Shown here in pieces: positions 50,322 through 62,712 of a stretch of DNA of 64,000 nt. Origin of the DNA: Petrosia ficiformis (Eukaryota > Porifera > Demospongiae > Haplosclerida > Petrosiidae); the NCBI GenBank assembly GCA_947044365.1, contig OX345637.1:5380501-5444500 (forward strand), written 5' to 3'. The notes beneath the pieces were generated by a model. That model was not told the origin of the DNA, searched no databases, and saw only the letters and a list, made by a program, of their open reading frames with translations. The first letter of the stretch is position 1. Each line of letters begins with the position of its first letter. Made by a program: the position numbers and the translations under genes.

Positions 50322-50454
50322 CTGCTATTTGCCAACTTCTTATCTTTAAAGGATCACCAAGAGTAGCTATCAAACTAGCTGATTTTCCACGTGGTACTCC
50401 AAACTCTGTCAGCTTCTCGTGCCACAGATGAATTAGATCATTACGATACTCACC
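50322..50454 (-). pseudogene. Dynein heavy-chain exon (isolated), copy 1
   Basis: A 133-bp segment between a TTTTACACAG acceptor and a GCAG/GTACAAG donor on the minus strand. It encodes GEYRNDLIHLWHEKLTEFG, then SASLIATLGDPLKIRSWQIA and G. The LGDPxKIRxWxIAG motif is typical of the dynein heavy-chain motor ring. The frame is intact with good splice sites, but no neighbouring dynein exons are visible within several kb, so it may be an exon of a long-intron gene or a transposed fragment. Confidence 0.65.
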
Positions 50455-50888
50455 CTGTGTAAAATGAATAAAAGGATATTGTGAACACATAAATCTATCA
50501 TTCTATAAAATATGTGTTTGAATCGGTCTAAATATGATTTGTTACATGAATATAAAAATGGGTACCAGGTCATAGTTGCACAATAACTTGTAAAAATATC
50601 AACAAAGTGGCTCCTATATACATGTATATGATATACATGTACATGTACATGTACATGTACACGTAACATAATTTATCTTCAACTACATGTAACAATTAAT
50701 TAGATGATAAAAGTGATATAGATAATGAGAATACTCTTATGTGCATAATCATACACATGACACTCATATGTACATGTACATGAATACATGTATGTACAGT
50801 ATACACTACATGCATGTATTATTATTGTATATGTACATGTACATGTACTAGTGTTGTTTTAATGTGTGGTTTAATGTGTTTTAATAAG

Positions 50889-51042
50889 GTGGTGTACACA
50901 ACTGGAAAGAACAGGTTCAAGTACACCAATGTTCAATGGGAGGACTTTTGGGCATGTTGATCACCTCCTGTAAGGCTTGATTTATATCATGCACCTCAAG
51001 ACATGCCAAGGCATAAGACAAAAGGGGGAAGTCTTGTGCACA
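50889..51042 (-). repeat. 154-bp duplicated segment, second copy
   Basis: Partner of 44424-44577. The minus-strand frame is open longer here (LSYALACLEVHDINQALQ...). Confidence 0.5.
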
Positions 51043-52056
51043 CCTAATGAAAGGCAAGTGAAAACATGTTCAAACCTTCATTCATTGGAACCTATTTGAA
51101 GTTAAAAGATTTCCTTTGAAAGTCTTACTTTAAAATTTTACTTGTACATGGGGTTAATATTGCAGATATGTTCCAGGAAAATTGCATGCTGCTTCCGTCC
51201 TTTCTCAGTAGAAACAGCAATTGGAACAAGTCTAGTACTCGTTATAGAAAATAATCTAGTTTTTGGAGGCTTTCTATTATAGGGCTGAGCGATATTGTTA
51301 TTATTATATCACGATAGATAATTGCCAAAATTATCACGATAGCAATAATATCACGATAATTTAACACCTGCAAATGAATTAATTATTTATTTCATTAGTG
51401 CGTGTATGTGTACATCATTACATGCACATTGTAGCTAACTCTAAATCACATTCTTCTGTCTTTAGCTTACTTTTATGAGACTAATCTATAAGCTTAATGA
51501 TGCCCTCCACAGAAAGTTCCATGGAAAGTTGAAAGCTGGAAAGCTAATATGCTAGTAAAAAGTTGATGTTGCTCATGAGTGATTTATCAACCAAACATGA
51601 CAATGATATTAGAGTGGAAAAACAAATATTTAAAATTTTCATGGACAATATCTATACAACAAAATTCACGATATTGAAGTACACACAAAAATTATCGTCT
51701 TATGGTCTATATACATGTAGACATACATATATGCATACAGACAGAGAGACAGACACATACACACATGTATCACTTACACAAATGGTTTAATATAATATAC
51801 TCTATAAAAAAGGTATTTATTCTAAATCAAATAAAATCTTGTGGTCTGAGCAATTTAGTTAAGTCTCAAAGTACATGTAATAAAAAATCAGGCCAAAAAA
51901 GCTAATAATGCCAATGTGTATAATCTCACATCTCAAAGGAAGCCTTAGGTCTAAGAGATCCAGGCTTGCATCTTCAAATAGGCAGTTCTGTGGTTTCTCA
52001 AAATGGGTATAAAAATACTGAACATTTACAAATAAAGGTCAGATAGAAGAGCTACA
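51043..52056. other. Spacer upstream of the coiled-coil gene
   Basis: It holds a hAT-like end fragment (51282-51360) and AT-rich DNA. No gene is visible, and no clear TATA box was found close to 52057. Confidence 0.45.
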
Positions 52057-53272
52057 ATGGGTGGTGGAAATAGCAAAGTTGAAGAAAAGACAGAACAAGT
52101 TCAATCATGTGAAAAAAAGACAGAACAAGTCCAGTCAGTCGAGATAACAAGTGAAAAAGCAGGAGTAAGTATCACAACATGAAATAAGATGTTACTACAA
52201 TATTAATATTGTTATATAGCAAAGAAATGAACTCAAGTACTGTTGCAATATTGCAACATTGCAACAATAACACTCCTGCTACATGTATCAGGTGTACATG
52301 TACATGTAGCTGAGTTATTGTTTGCTATACAGTTTGTGTACATGTATGTGACTGTGCTAACGTTAAAACTTCAAAGTACAAACATGTATCATGTATCTCA
52401 TACATTTTAGTGGGTTTTAGTTAACTATAACCAAAATTTAGTAAGGCATTGTGACTTTTAGTTAACTAAACTATAACTAAATTACAGGTCTAGTGTAATA
52501 ACTATAACTAAAATGAAAATTGGCTAATAATGGGCACTTCTAGTTAGTTAACTAAAACCCTTTTAGTAAGCCAAAAATTGTTTAAGTTAACAAATTAAAA
52601 TTTGAGAAACTATAAGTATAACTAATGGTCATTATTGTCATCATATATTTACAGTGTGAGAGAGAAAAAGAATGTACATCATGTCAAAGAACTAGAAATG
52701 ATGAAAACATGGAGGAAAATGAAGAAAGTAAGAAACTAAAAGAAAGAAGAAGCGAGCAACAAGAAAAAAAAAGACACAACGAACTAAGAAGAAGAGAGGA
52801 TGAGGAGCATAAATGGAGGCAGCAGATAAGACAAAAAGAAAAAGAATACTACAACTTGAGAAGAAGGATAACAGAAGAAGAATACAGGTGGAGAAAGGAA
52901 AGAAAAAGAAGAGAAGATGAAGACTATAGGTGGCAAAAGGAAAGAAAAAGAAGAGAAGATGAAGACTATAAGATGAGGAGAAAGGAGGAAGAGAAAGAAC
53001 AAAGGATGAATGAAAGAGATTATCGGCCTCATGTGGTATGTATGCCTTCAATACCAGCACCTACATGTATGATACCAACTATGCCTAGTGCACATGGCAT
53101 GACTAGTGGTGTGCCTAGTGCTGCACCTACATGGATGATACATGGCATGACTAGTGCTATGCCTAGTGCACCTACAATGCTACCAATGTCTACAATACAA
53201 ACTACACCTAGTGCACCTGCAGGTACATGCAGTGTGTCCAGTCAATGCACTGGCCATTCATCCCTTTTGTAA
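52057..53272 (+). CDS. Predicted N-myristoylated coiled-coil protein
   Basis: Two exons (52057-52164 and 52655-53272) joined in phase 0 across a 490-bp GT-AG intron give 241 residues. The start MGGGNSKVEE matches an N-myristoylation signal (Gly2, Ser6). Exon 1 contains the repeat EKKTEQVQS. Exon 2 opens with CEREKECTSCQ, then about 100 residues of Glu/Lys/Arg-rich sequence with tandem YRWxKERKRREDED units, likely a charged helix or coiled coil. The tail from about residue 172 is Met/Pro/Ser/Thr-rich with repeated MPSA and PSAP motifs. I do not recognise a family. Membrane tethering by the lipid is inferred. The intron contains a dispersed repeat. Confidence 0.65.
52395..52625. repeat. TAGTTAACTATAAC-type dispersed repeat in the intron
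   Basis: Several direct and inverted copies of TAGTTAACTAAA and ACCCTTTTAGTAAG form a likely MITE of about 220 bp. Related pieces are at 8105-8250 and 46055-46220. Confidence 0.6.
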
Positions 53273-54932
53273 TTAAAAGTTCAAATCGTCTAGGCATTCA
53301 GTTATGTTAGGATTATATTATATTGTTATATATTGTTTATTGTTTATTTACTACTTATTTTATTCATTTCTTGATTAATTATGTGGTTATTAATTAGTTA
53401 TAATTAATTAAAAAACATGTAATAGTTTTTGTGGAAAAGATTGTTGAACTGAATCTGGTTGAATCTAGAGGAAACTGTTCCTTTAGATGTAAACTATATA
53501 ATTCTCCAAACCCTCTTTTTAATTTAATAAAAGGGCATGTAAGTGATGTCAAAACCAAAAAAGCACAGAAACAAGATTATAAATTCCCGTACAGTTTTAA
53601 AAAGAACAATTTCGTCACAAATCATCACAAAAATATGAATATAATTAATATAATGAAATTCATTGCAATTTTTACATCATACTATGAATATAAACTAGAA
53701 AAATGGAGGATTTTATGCCGAAAATAGCCGAAAAGGCTGTGCAGATATCTCAACTTTCGGAAATAATTTCAGACTGACCAGGGAACAGTACTGTATCCAT
53801 CCCTGGGCAGGGTGCACATCTTATATTATGTATAATATTACAACAATTACAATAATTATCAGTCTTACAAATAACACATGTATAATACAATATGTGTGAC
53901 TACAAGTCATGGCACACCTCACTAATGCAGTACTTTATTCCTTACATGTTGCTGAAAAGGTTATAAGTTGTATTCATATTGTGTAGTATGTTATACCACA
54001 TTGTGTGATAATCATGTGATAAATACAAGGATATGGCCTCTAAATTCAAATAGCTAAAGAGTATGAGTATGATGAACTTAATGCTACAGATCCACTCTAT
54101 AAACACATGTATATACATATTCACATTATTAATCATTGTATTAATTGTCCTATTCTGATTTGATAATCGATTTCAGATCCCAACCCTAGTAAATACACAT
54201 ACACAGTGGAGCACAAATACAGATAAAGATAGTGGTGCAGGTTTGGGTTAGTAACTGCATGAATATTAATGGTAGACATCCTAACAATGACAAAAAATCA
54301 TGTTTGGGATGTGTTATTTTGATATTGTCGCACCCAAAATTTGCCACCTATAAGTCAAAAATGCTGGTATCGATGATAACAATCCAATATTACAGTTTAC
54401 CATGCCTCAATTTTAATTATTATAAATAGGTATAGAGGATATAAAGTGTTTACAACAGTAATTACTGCTAACGATAATAGGCATTGGCCCCTTCCTTGGA
54501 TACTTTTTAACTTAAAAAATAATGATGCAATGAGATAAAGAAAGGTACAGATCTGTATCCAACACTAAAAGGTCAGTTCTACGCAGACAAGAATTTTAGT
54601 CTTATAAATAAAAATTATGCAATTTTTATGAGTGAGGCAATCATAACCAACTTTATATATATAACAACACAAATGAATTAAGATTGTGACAAAATTTGCT
54701 GACATAACAGAAACCTAATACCGAAACTACTGGTTGGGTAAATCATTGACTTTCTCTATTGTTTAGTCTCAAGTGGTATAACCTAACAATTAATAATTTC
54801 CTGTCATTAAAGAAATTCATGATAGTGTGTACATGTAAATATATAAAAATGGTGGCATTGAGTTATCAGTCGGGAAATAGAGACAATGGGCATGGGCAGT
54901 AAGAAACACACATACTACATGTACATTAGTAG
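53273..54932. other. Spacer with a MITE fragment, no gene
   Basis: GGGCATGTAAGTGATGTCAA followed by AAAAGCACAGAAACAAGATT at 53533-53580 is a third copy of the dispersed family. An open frame at 53431-53727 runs through this repeat and has no family features. At 54165-54190 a short CGATTTCAGATCCCAACCCTAG piece resembles a hAT-like end. Confidence 0.45.
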
Positions 54933-55293
54933 CTAATAGTTAGTAATATTTAATACATATGGGGTCGAGAAGCTCATAAAGCACGAGGAGTAGCCAAGTA
55001 CTTTATGAGGCTTTGAGACCCCACCCCCAGTGCTATATTTTCCAAGACAACACGAACAAACCCGGTGCTTTAACTGGTTTATAGTACTTTGGATTGATGC
55101 AATGGAGAAGAAAAATGAAGTACTTAGTGTTCTTGCACTAAACCCGAGGTAAGCGCGTTGTTTTCTAGACAATAATCGGAAAATATAGAACAGGATGTGG
55201 TAAAAAAAAGTGTGCTATATGGAAAATATAGAACTGTTGGTACCTTTGATGTTAGGCGTCAAAGTGCTATAAATATATACATGTATATATATA

Positions 55294-55921
55294 TATATCA
55301 GACCAGGAGCCCATAATGACGTTGACCACAAAGCGTAAGAGTAGGAGCAGGAAACGACCACGCATTTAATTAAATTGGTCAAACTATCTGTCTGACCGTC
55401 TGTTACTATTTTTAGAACCCACGTGTACACGCCTTCGTGAAATATGGCTTTTACAAAATCAACAGTTACTATATACCGTACTATATTGACTAAGTTTCCT
55501 GTATAACAGAGAAAAGAATTGAGCGATATTCTGGCTCGTGTAGACTGTGAAGATGTTCCTAGTCAAGTCATTGACAAAGTAGTCGGAAGCCTTCACTGCA
55601 ATCATTTCAGAAGGCAATGATGTCAAACACTCTTGAATAGGACTAAACAGTTGTTTCTCGGCTTCCCCAAAGCATGCTCTCACTTTCCTGATAGTAGTTG
55701 ACTCCATTTATGCTTCTATACGTGTTCGTTTCATAGCTAACCTTGAAGATCGTCGAAGTGTAGACGCCATATTTAACGAAGTTGTATATACGTGGGTTCT
55801 AAAAATAGTAACAGACGGTCAGACAGATAGTTTGACCAATTTAATTAAATGCGTGGTCGTTTCCCGCTCCTACTCTTACGCTTTGTGGTCAACGTCATTA
55901 TGGGCTCCTGATCAGACATAT
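55294..55921. mobile_element. Fold-back element with 125-bp inverted arms
   Basis: Arms at about 55294-55424 and 55791-55921 share AGGAGCCCATAATGACGTTG and CTGTCTGACCGTCTGTTACT with their complements at high identity. The roughly 365-bp centre has an 82-codon minus-strand frame from 55707 to 55459 (MESTTIRKVRACFGEAEKQL...) that could be a captured gene piece. No transposase is visible. Confidence 0.8.
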
Positions 55922-56280
55922 TAGGCTATAGAGATTAGTGTAATGTATAATTATATCCCAATACCAATAACTTTCTTTCTTTCCATCTCCTCATGTGTAA
56001 TGTAAGTTATAGCACTAGTATAATTATTGTATATATTGGTGTACATGTACACTGTATACAATTACATTTGCTTACCATTCATGAGTTAATGGGTCAAATG
56101 GAGTTCCTCCTGCTGTGAATTTACCTTTCAGTGCGGGTAAGACTATCTCTTAATACTTCATAACTCTATAAATCACAACAGTAAAGATAGTAATGATGTG
56201 AATCTTGACCATAGCAGTTATGTACATATAATTATGCATGTATTTGGTTAAACCTTGATTCGGACCCTGCCAGCTGGGCT

Positions 56281-56353
56281 GCCTTGGTAGCTCAGTTGGT
56301 AGAGCATCCGTCTGGAGTACAGTGTGTCGTGGGTTCAAATCCCACCTGAGGCA
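56281..56353 (+). tRNA. tRNA-like sequence, probably tRNA-derived SINE head or tRNA pseudogene
   Basis: 73 bp that fold as a standard tRNA. The acceptor GCCTTGG pairs with CTGAGGC, the D arm is GCTC/GAGC, the T arm GTGGG/CCCAC, and the A box TAGCTCAGTTGG and B box GGTTCAAATCC are present. The anticodon loop CTGGAGT gives GGA, but the anticodon stem TCCGT/ACAGT has two mismatches and a Ser tRNA should have a long variable arm. A run of T and a (TTTC)n tail follow, as in SINEs. Confidence 0.55.
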
Positions 56354-57024
56354 ACTCTCATTTTTTCATTTTTCCATTGCCTCAGGTGTCTTTCTTTCTC
56401 AGGTGTCTTTCTTTCTTTCTTTCTTTCTTTTGATAATATCATGTATTTGTTACAGTATATTGTATGTACAATATACATAATTGAATGTAAGGCTATTTCA
56501 TAAGGAAAGGAAAGAGATGGATCAGGAGAAAATGCAGGGGAGTGGTCAGTTTGAAATAGGTGGAGCTTTGGGTAGGGCTAATGGAATCACCACTCTATTA
56601 TTTTCCTGGGGACAATACTGTTGTGTACATGTATAATATCCCAGAATCAAATAGGATGATTTTCTTAAATTTTGAAACAAACTTTGGGAATGATTTCATA
56701 TACTTTACTTTTTTGTGGGTTAGATTCTCAGCTGTTTAATTATAACATGAAGCATAAATTTAATCTGCATATTACACTAACCACTTCCATATAACCGTAC
56801 ATAAGCACTTACACCACTATACAGCAAAATACAAAGAGCTGTACGTATGTTGGGTTATATGGAAGTGGTTTGTTTAATTTTGGGTCCTATGTTAGTCTCC
56901 CAACCTTGTTCAGATGCTTTTTAGGTTACATTTTTTGAAGAAACATGTACATGTACATGTAAAGTGCATGTATGTTTGAACTCATGATATAGCGTCAAAA
57001 TTAGAATGTGCTGACTTATTATGT
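56354..57024. other. Spacer with a diverged palindrome relative
   Basis: CCACTTCCATATAACC at about 56780 and GGTTATATGGAAGTGG at about 56852 form inverted arms related to the palindrome at 12164-12471. No gene is visible. Confidence 0.5.
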
Positions 57025-57500
57025 GATGTACATGTACATGTACATGTAGTGTATACATTGTAGTTTAATGTCACAAGGAGCTAATACATGGGTATACTGT
57101 AAATAATGAAACCTCCATGGATTGAAACATATACAAACAGAATTGGAAGGATAATTATATGAAAATGGTTCAGGCAAATAGATTGTTTGTACATGTAGTT
57201 CCAAACTAAAGAGGGTACTTGTACCTGCTATTTGCCAACTTCTTATCTTTAAAGGATCACCAAGAGTAGCTATCAAACTAGCTGATTTTCCACGTGGTAC
57301 TCCAAACTCTGTCAGCTTCTCGTGCCTCGTGCGACAGATGAATTAGATCATTACGATACTCACCCTGTGTAAAATGAATAAAAGGATATTGTGAACACAT
57401 AAATCTATCATTCTATAAAATATGTGTTTGAATCGGTCTAAATATGATTTGTTACATGAATATAAAAATGGGTACCAGGTCATAGTTGCACAATAACTTG
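57025..57500. repeat. Duplicate of 50125-50599 ending exactly at the gap
   Basis: It matches 50125-50599 nearly base for base up to CACAATAACTTG, where the N run begins. One 7-bp difference (GCCTCGTGCGACAG versus GCCACAG) is visible. The abrupt end at the gap suggests a scaffolding overlap as well as a possible true duplication. Confidence 0.9.
57225..57364 (-). pseudogene. Dynein heavy-chain exon, copy 2, frameshifted
   Basis: Same exon as 50322-50454 with the same splice sites, but 7 bp longer near the HLWHEK codons, which shifts the frame. It may be a decayed copy or an assembly error next to the gap. Confidence 0.6.
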
Positions 57501-57700
57501 NNNNNNNNNNNNNNNNNNNNNNNNNNNNNNNNNNNNNNNNNNNNNNNNNNNNNNNNNNNNNNNNNNNNNNNNNNNNNNNNNNNNNNNNNNNNNNNNNNNN
57601 NNNNNNNNNNNNNNNNNNNNNNNNNNNNNNNNNNNNNNNNNNNNNNNNNNNNNNNNNNNNNNNNNNNNNNNNNNNNNNNNNNNNNNNNNNNNNNNNNNNN
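57501..57700. other. Assembly gap (200 N)
   Basis: A run of N of rounded length, so its true size is unknown. Confidence 1.
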
Positions 57701-57802
57701 ATTATACATATAGATACATGATCATATGGCTAAATATTAAAATATCGCATGTACATAATGGAGTTAAAAACAATCATAAAAATTCGTTACAATAACATTG
57801 AA

Positions 57803-60800
57803 TTAAGCTTTAGCTACCTCTCCACTACCTCCTCCACCTCCCATCTGACTTTTCACTATTATAATCACTGCTATCACAACAACAGTCACTATAATAGCAA
57901 TACCAATTACTATACCAAATATGGCAGCAATAATGGCCCCAGGACTTGCTGATGCAATGAATCTTTGCTCTTCTGTATAAGCATAGAGAGATCGGGTACA
58001 TGTATCACCACCTATTTGGTCTGATACACTACCTGTTTAGTGAAAGAAAAAATTTTAATAATAACGAGAATTTGATGAAAGAAAAAATTACGAGAATACA
58101 TGAGTCTTAAACTCTCATCCATAGATTAGTAACAAGTTTTGCTTTTTGTAGGAGCATAACATCAAATACAGTATTTTAATGATCAATGCACTAGAGGTGT
58201 GTCAAAATACCGTGCAATGTTTTATCTAGTAAAATTAACACTAGCTATAGATAGGAATTGATATTTTGGTCACAAAACAAATGCCTTTGCCAAAATATCA
58301 ATTATTTCAACACACATTGTAAACAAGAGTACAGGACATTACAAGATATTGTCATATTTCATGCTTTTATCACATTTTGTAAACTCTAAGCACAAGCAGT
58401 CAGAAGAAGGCAGCAATGAATACCATATAGTGGATTATTTTCGTTTGGGGCTAAATCTCTTTTTTTTTTTTTTCGAATGTCTACTTATTTGGATAAAAGT
58501 TTAACCTACAAATATTAATCTTTGAGTTAATTACAACATTTTTCCACCTGGCACCTGTAGATAATGTCTCTGTATTGCTATTTTAAGCTATCTTCTTCTG
58601 TTGACCCGCAGAATAATTTAAGCAGTCTAGTTCCACCATCAGTTATATCTTCAAGAAACTCAAAACGAGAAGGACAAGAACAGAGGTATTAATATGACAA
58701 AATGAAAATAAAAGACAACACAAATTTGCTGTAAAGCCTACATTCAACGTTAACAAAAACTAAAATTTTTATCAATGAAAATAACCCACTATATGATACT
58801 TCGATATTCATTCTAGTCAAATGAATCCATTAATATTATACATGCACAGAAATTGAATATGTTCTTAGCATATGTTCGTACATATATTAGATTTAAGTGT
58901 TTGATCTATATATGTATTACATATGCACATGTATTCATACCTACATACCTATAACATATATAGCAATTTTCATTGGTGGATTGTTTTCACAAGCATCATC
59001 AGAACCAAAATAAACATCACCAGAACGTGAAAAGGAATACAAGTATGTAGTGAGATTTTCATTTTCAGCAGTGGCTAGTTGAGTACCAGCACTATAAACA
59101 CAACCATCAAATCGATTCTAGGAAATAATATGAGGATTGTACATGAACACAGCACACCATACATGAAATATAATAACAACACAATTAACTGATTTGTCAA
59201 ACACAAGTATATTCAATTGATTATAATAATAATAATAGTTATTATTCATTAAAATCAATTATTCAAATTATAATATGATATGATATATAATATAATATGA
59301 TACCGTGTACTTTGGAATCTGTATTAATCGAGGTGAGTACTGCGCTATACATACACAAATGATTATTATTTTGCTACCTTTTATCAATAGAAAGATGTGG
59401 CATTAAATATTACATATAAAAAGGAGCATGATAGTATCAGTATTGAGCAGTATTTGATAACTTACTTATTATTGCATTATTATTATGCTACATTTTCTCA
59501 ATAAAAAGGTGTGGGATTAAATACTACTATGGTATGGATTATTGAGCAGTATTTGATAACAAGATTACCGAGTAGTTGAAATCAGTATTTGATGAGAGTA
59601 TTAATTGAGTACTAGACTAAACATACACAAATTCACTATTATTATTATTATGCTAATAAAAGGTGTGGCATTAAATACTACTAATGTATTGAGCAGTATT
59701 TGATAATCGAAGCACTGGTATCAAAGGTTTGAGTAATTTGGCATTATTATCACCCATCACCACTATAGAGCATGTTACTACATTCTTAACTCACTTCATT
59801 TTCCCACATGTATACATTATCAGGTGAAGAGAATGTAAAGTTGAGCATATCATCTTGTAATAGTCTCATTGGCAAGTAGTCTTGATTAGGAGTCCACCCT
59901 TGTTCACCTCCAATTGCGATTATCTACAGAATATTGCAAAATCAATTAACAAAATATTTTTAAAATGTCATTGCTTTGTGTAACGAGAGAGCAGAGACAG
60001 AGAGAGACAGAAAGAGAGATGGAGACACACACTAAGATACTGAGAGAGACAGAGACAGGTGGATAGCATAACTTACAAAATTCATTCCAGGACATCTATT
60101 TCTAGTTATAGGAGGTAGTTCCCCAAACAGGTAACCACGAGGATAAGAAGATGTAGTAACATTAAATGCAACTCTTCCTGCCTCTGCATATGATAACTCA
60201 ATAGCATCAATATTTTGATCATAATCAGTGGGAAATATGACCTGTAAGTGATGTTAATAAAATTATAAATGGATGTTACATTATGTATTATTATAGTGAG
60301 CTTATAAATACTAAGCTATAAGCAGAGGTGTGGAAGCCAGGCACGCAGGATATTGTTTGATAAACTTAGTGAATGTCTGGTACATTTGAAATCCCACTTT
60401 GGCAAGCTATCTAGATTTAATCTCTTCTTTGTCTAGTTAAAGATGTTACTAACACTTTACACAATCCATCTGGAGAAAAGTTCAAAGCTTAGGCTTACAG
60501 AGAGCTTACACAGAGGAAGAAGAAGTTCATGCATGTGTACACAAAATGGGAGCATTAGTATTATTACCAAAGCTTTTTGTAGAGTTGCCTTTAATTTGAC
60601 ATTTTGGATTTTAATTGACATTATACCACATTGATATTTTGGAAGGTTGACATTCTGACAGCTTGAGTTGACATTGTGGACCAAACCAACTGTACATGAC
60701 ACAACCTACATTAAACACTGTGGGCCATACAAAGCCATATGAAACTAATACATATTATTCACAATTATAATAAATATTGAAATTTACACCCATCATTGGC

Positions 60801-60824
60801 TAGTTCAAATGTCACTATGCTATC

Positions 60825-60869
<45 letters not shown>

Positions 60870-62514
60870 TACAACTCACTGATATTTCTCTGACATTATC
60901 TCTAATATCACTTTCATCATCAGCATCAATTATTACAGTGCTCAGAGAACCTCCAGGACTCATTACATAGAGTGTCAATATCACATCCGATGGAATATAC
61001 CAAAATGCAAAACTACAATAGAGAGATGGATAGATAGATACAAAGGATATTCTATCAAATTGAATACATCATGGACACTGTATATAGTAATCTCATTTAA
61101 AATGGGCCACTATTGATAAACTACATAATTGAGGAAAAAAAAACTGCTTGCTGAGATATCAAATTTAGTTGGTTAGTGTGCATTTGAAAGTAAGAGTTGC
61201 ATTACTCTTATTCCAGGGTGTATATATAGTTCATGAACTTCAATGATACTTTGGACAGGGTTCTGTTCTGTTCATACATCTGTGTAGTCAATGGTGATAC
61301 TGTGGAGATACATTGATTATCCTGTTTTACTAAATCTGAACCTGTATTGGAATCGTTCCAACCTATCAATAATCACACCACCAACTGCATAAGGAGTACT
61401 TTCTTCATTGGATTCCGCACCTTCAACTAGTTCTAGTCTGGGCCAGTAACCTATACATGTGTATGTAAATAAATAAATAAATAAATAAATATATAATTAT
61501 AATTATATACACAATATATGTACAGTTATACATGTAGGAGCACATGAACACACCATCTACTTAATCAACTAACTAGAATCTCAAATGGTTCTCCATAACA
61601 ATAGAAGAACTTGTATATGTCATGTATAGAACATACACACATGTAACCTAAACCCATATATTCAATGCAGTGATACTACTGTATAATAGTAGAGCTTTGT
61701 TAATTAATACTGATAAATGCATAAGACAAAAGTCTAGTTATTAGAAAATGATACCGTTAGTATTATGTACATGTACTCCATGTAGAAATATGTATCTATA
61801 TGTCAGGGTTAGGACAGTACTTGGGTGGCTAAACTACTTACATGTATGTATGTAAATGATCTGCACAATATTACATGCATATATTATATATATACGCATA
61901 TGTAATTATACGTACATATTGAATAGTCATTACTCTTTCACAAGATATATGGAGAAAACGTATCCCCACAATTGCTTTTGGCATGATGTGGTGTCTGAAT
62001 TTCTTATGCCTGAAACACAACAGACTATTTTAGTAATTATTTTGATTTTCAACTCTTCATACTTTTAAAGGTCGTCATAGAGCTTTAGGGGTAGCAATTA
62101 GAGTAGTTATTACTTCTAGTTTCTACGTAAGTTACACAGTCAAGCACCTTAACTCTTCGAGTGCGCATTGCATTATGCACCATGGCCATTAATTGATCGA
62201 GCCCCCTGGAATGATGTACTTCCTCAACTATGTATACAATGCATATGTAACATAAACATATAAATATAAATATACATATATATATATAAATAGATTCAAT
62301 CCCATGGAAAGCAATCATAAGGATGGTCCTGTGGGCCATAAAAAAAAACATTTTACTACTCACATTGATTAACAAGAGTATCCGATGTAGGACACACCCA
62401 TTCACCAATAATACTGAGTTGACCTCTTAGTTCACCAGATGGATTATTTGTTGTATGCATATTGAGATAGTAAAGACCTTCAATGAAATAACGCAACTCA
62501 TCAGCTGTAATGTT
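57803..62514 (-). CDS. CHRD/cupredoxin-like type I membrane protein (5' incomplete)
   Basis: Seven minus-strand exons with matching phases: 62514-62364, 61450-61342, 61012-60880, 60241-60077, 59923-59795, 59117-58949 and 58032-57803. Together they encode 361 residues and a stop. Exon 1 has IEGLYYLNMHTTNNPSGELR, the end of a CHRD domain. Exons 2-4 form a second CHRD-like domain ending AGRVAFNVTTSSYPRGYLFG. Exons 5-6 look like a plastocyanin-type cupredoxin (GEQGWTPNQDY, FTFSSPDNVYMW, NRFDGC, SGDVYFGSDDACENNPPMKI). The usual copper His residues are absent while a Cys and Met remain, so copper binding is doubtful. The last exon has one membrane span (AIIAAIFGIVIGIAIIVTVV) and a short Gly-rich tail. 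A signal peptide exon is expected further upstream but was not found. Role inferred as a cell-surface protein. Confidence 0.8.
58033..58948. other. Large intron of the CHRD gene
   Basis: AT-rich, with a poly(T) run near 58460. No other gene or repeat is recognised. Confidence 0.5.
60242..60879. other. Intron of the CHRD gene with (AAT)n
   Basis: It contains a trinucleotide ATA/AAT microsatellite at about 60826-60870 next to the exon. Short open frames here have no support. Confidence 0.6.
61453..62363. other. Intron of the CHRD gene
   Basis: It contains a short AAAT run (about 61472-61491) and a segment near 62090-62240 (TTCTAGTTTCTACGTAAG, CATTAATTGATCGAGCCC, GGAATGATGTACTTCCT) that resembles 8440-8560 in the tandem unit, so it is a shared dispersed repeat. 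No gene is seen. Confidence 0.5.
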
Positions 62515-62561
62515 CTATACACGAGATAAAGATAGATGCATGTAAGTTACGTTAGTATACT

Positions 62562-62712
62562 GTAATGTTGTGTATATTAAATGAGACAGATACATGTAAG
62601 TTAAGTAGTGGATAGTTGTACAGTAATATTGTGTATATTAAATGAGATAGATACATGTAAGTTAAGTAGTGGATAGTTGTACTGTAATGTTGTGTATATT
62701 AAATGAGATATA
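62562..62712. repeat. 61-bp tandem repeat, about 2.5 copies
   Basis: GTAATGTTGTGTATATTAAA starts units at 62562, 62623 and about 62684, with GATACATGTAAGTTAAGTAG in each. It lies just upstream of the first recognised CHRD-gene exon. Confidence 0.85.

Noticed and set aside
53431..53727. 98-codon frame
   Set aside because: It runs through a dispersed MITE fragment and has low-complexity Lys/Asn/Ile composition.
56281..56353. Functional tRNA-Ser(GGA)
   Set aside because: Eukaryotic Ser tRNAs have a long variable arm and this one is short, and its anticodon stem has two mismatches.
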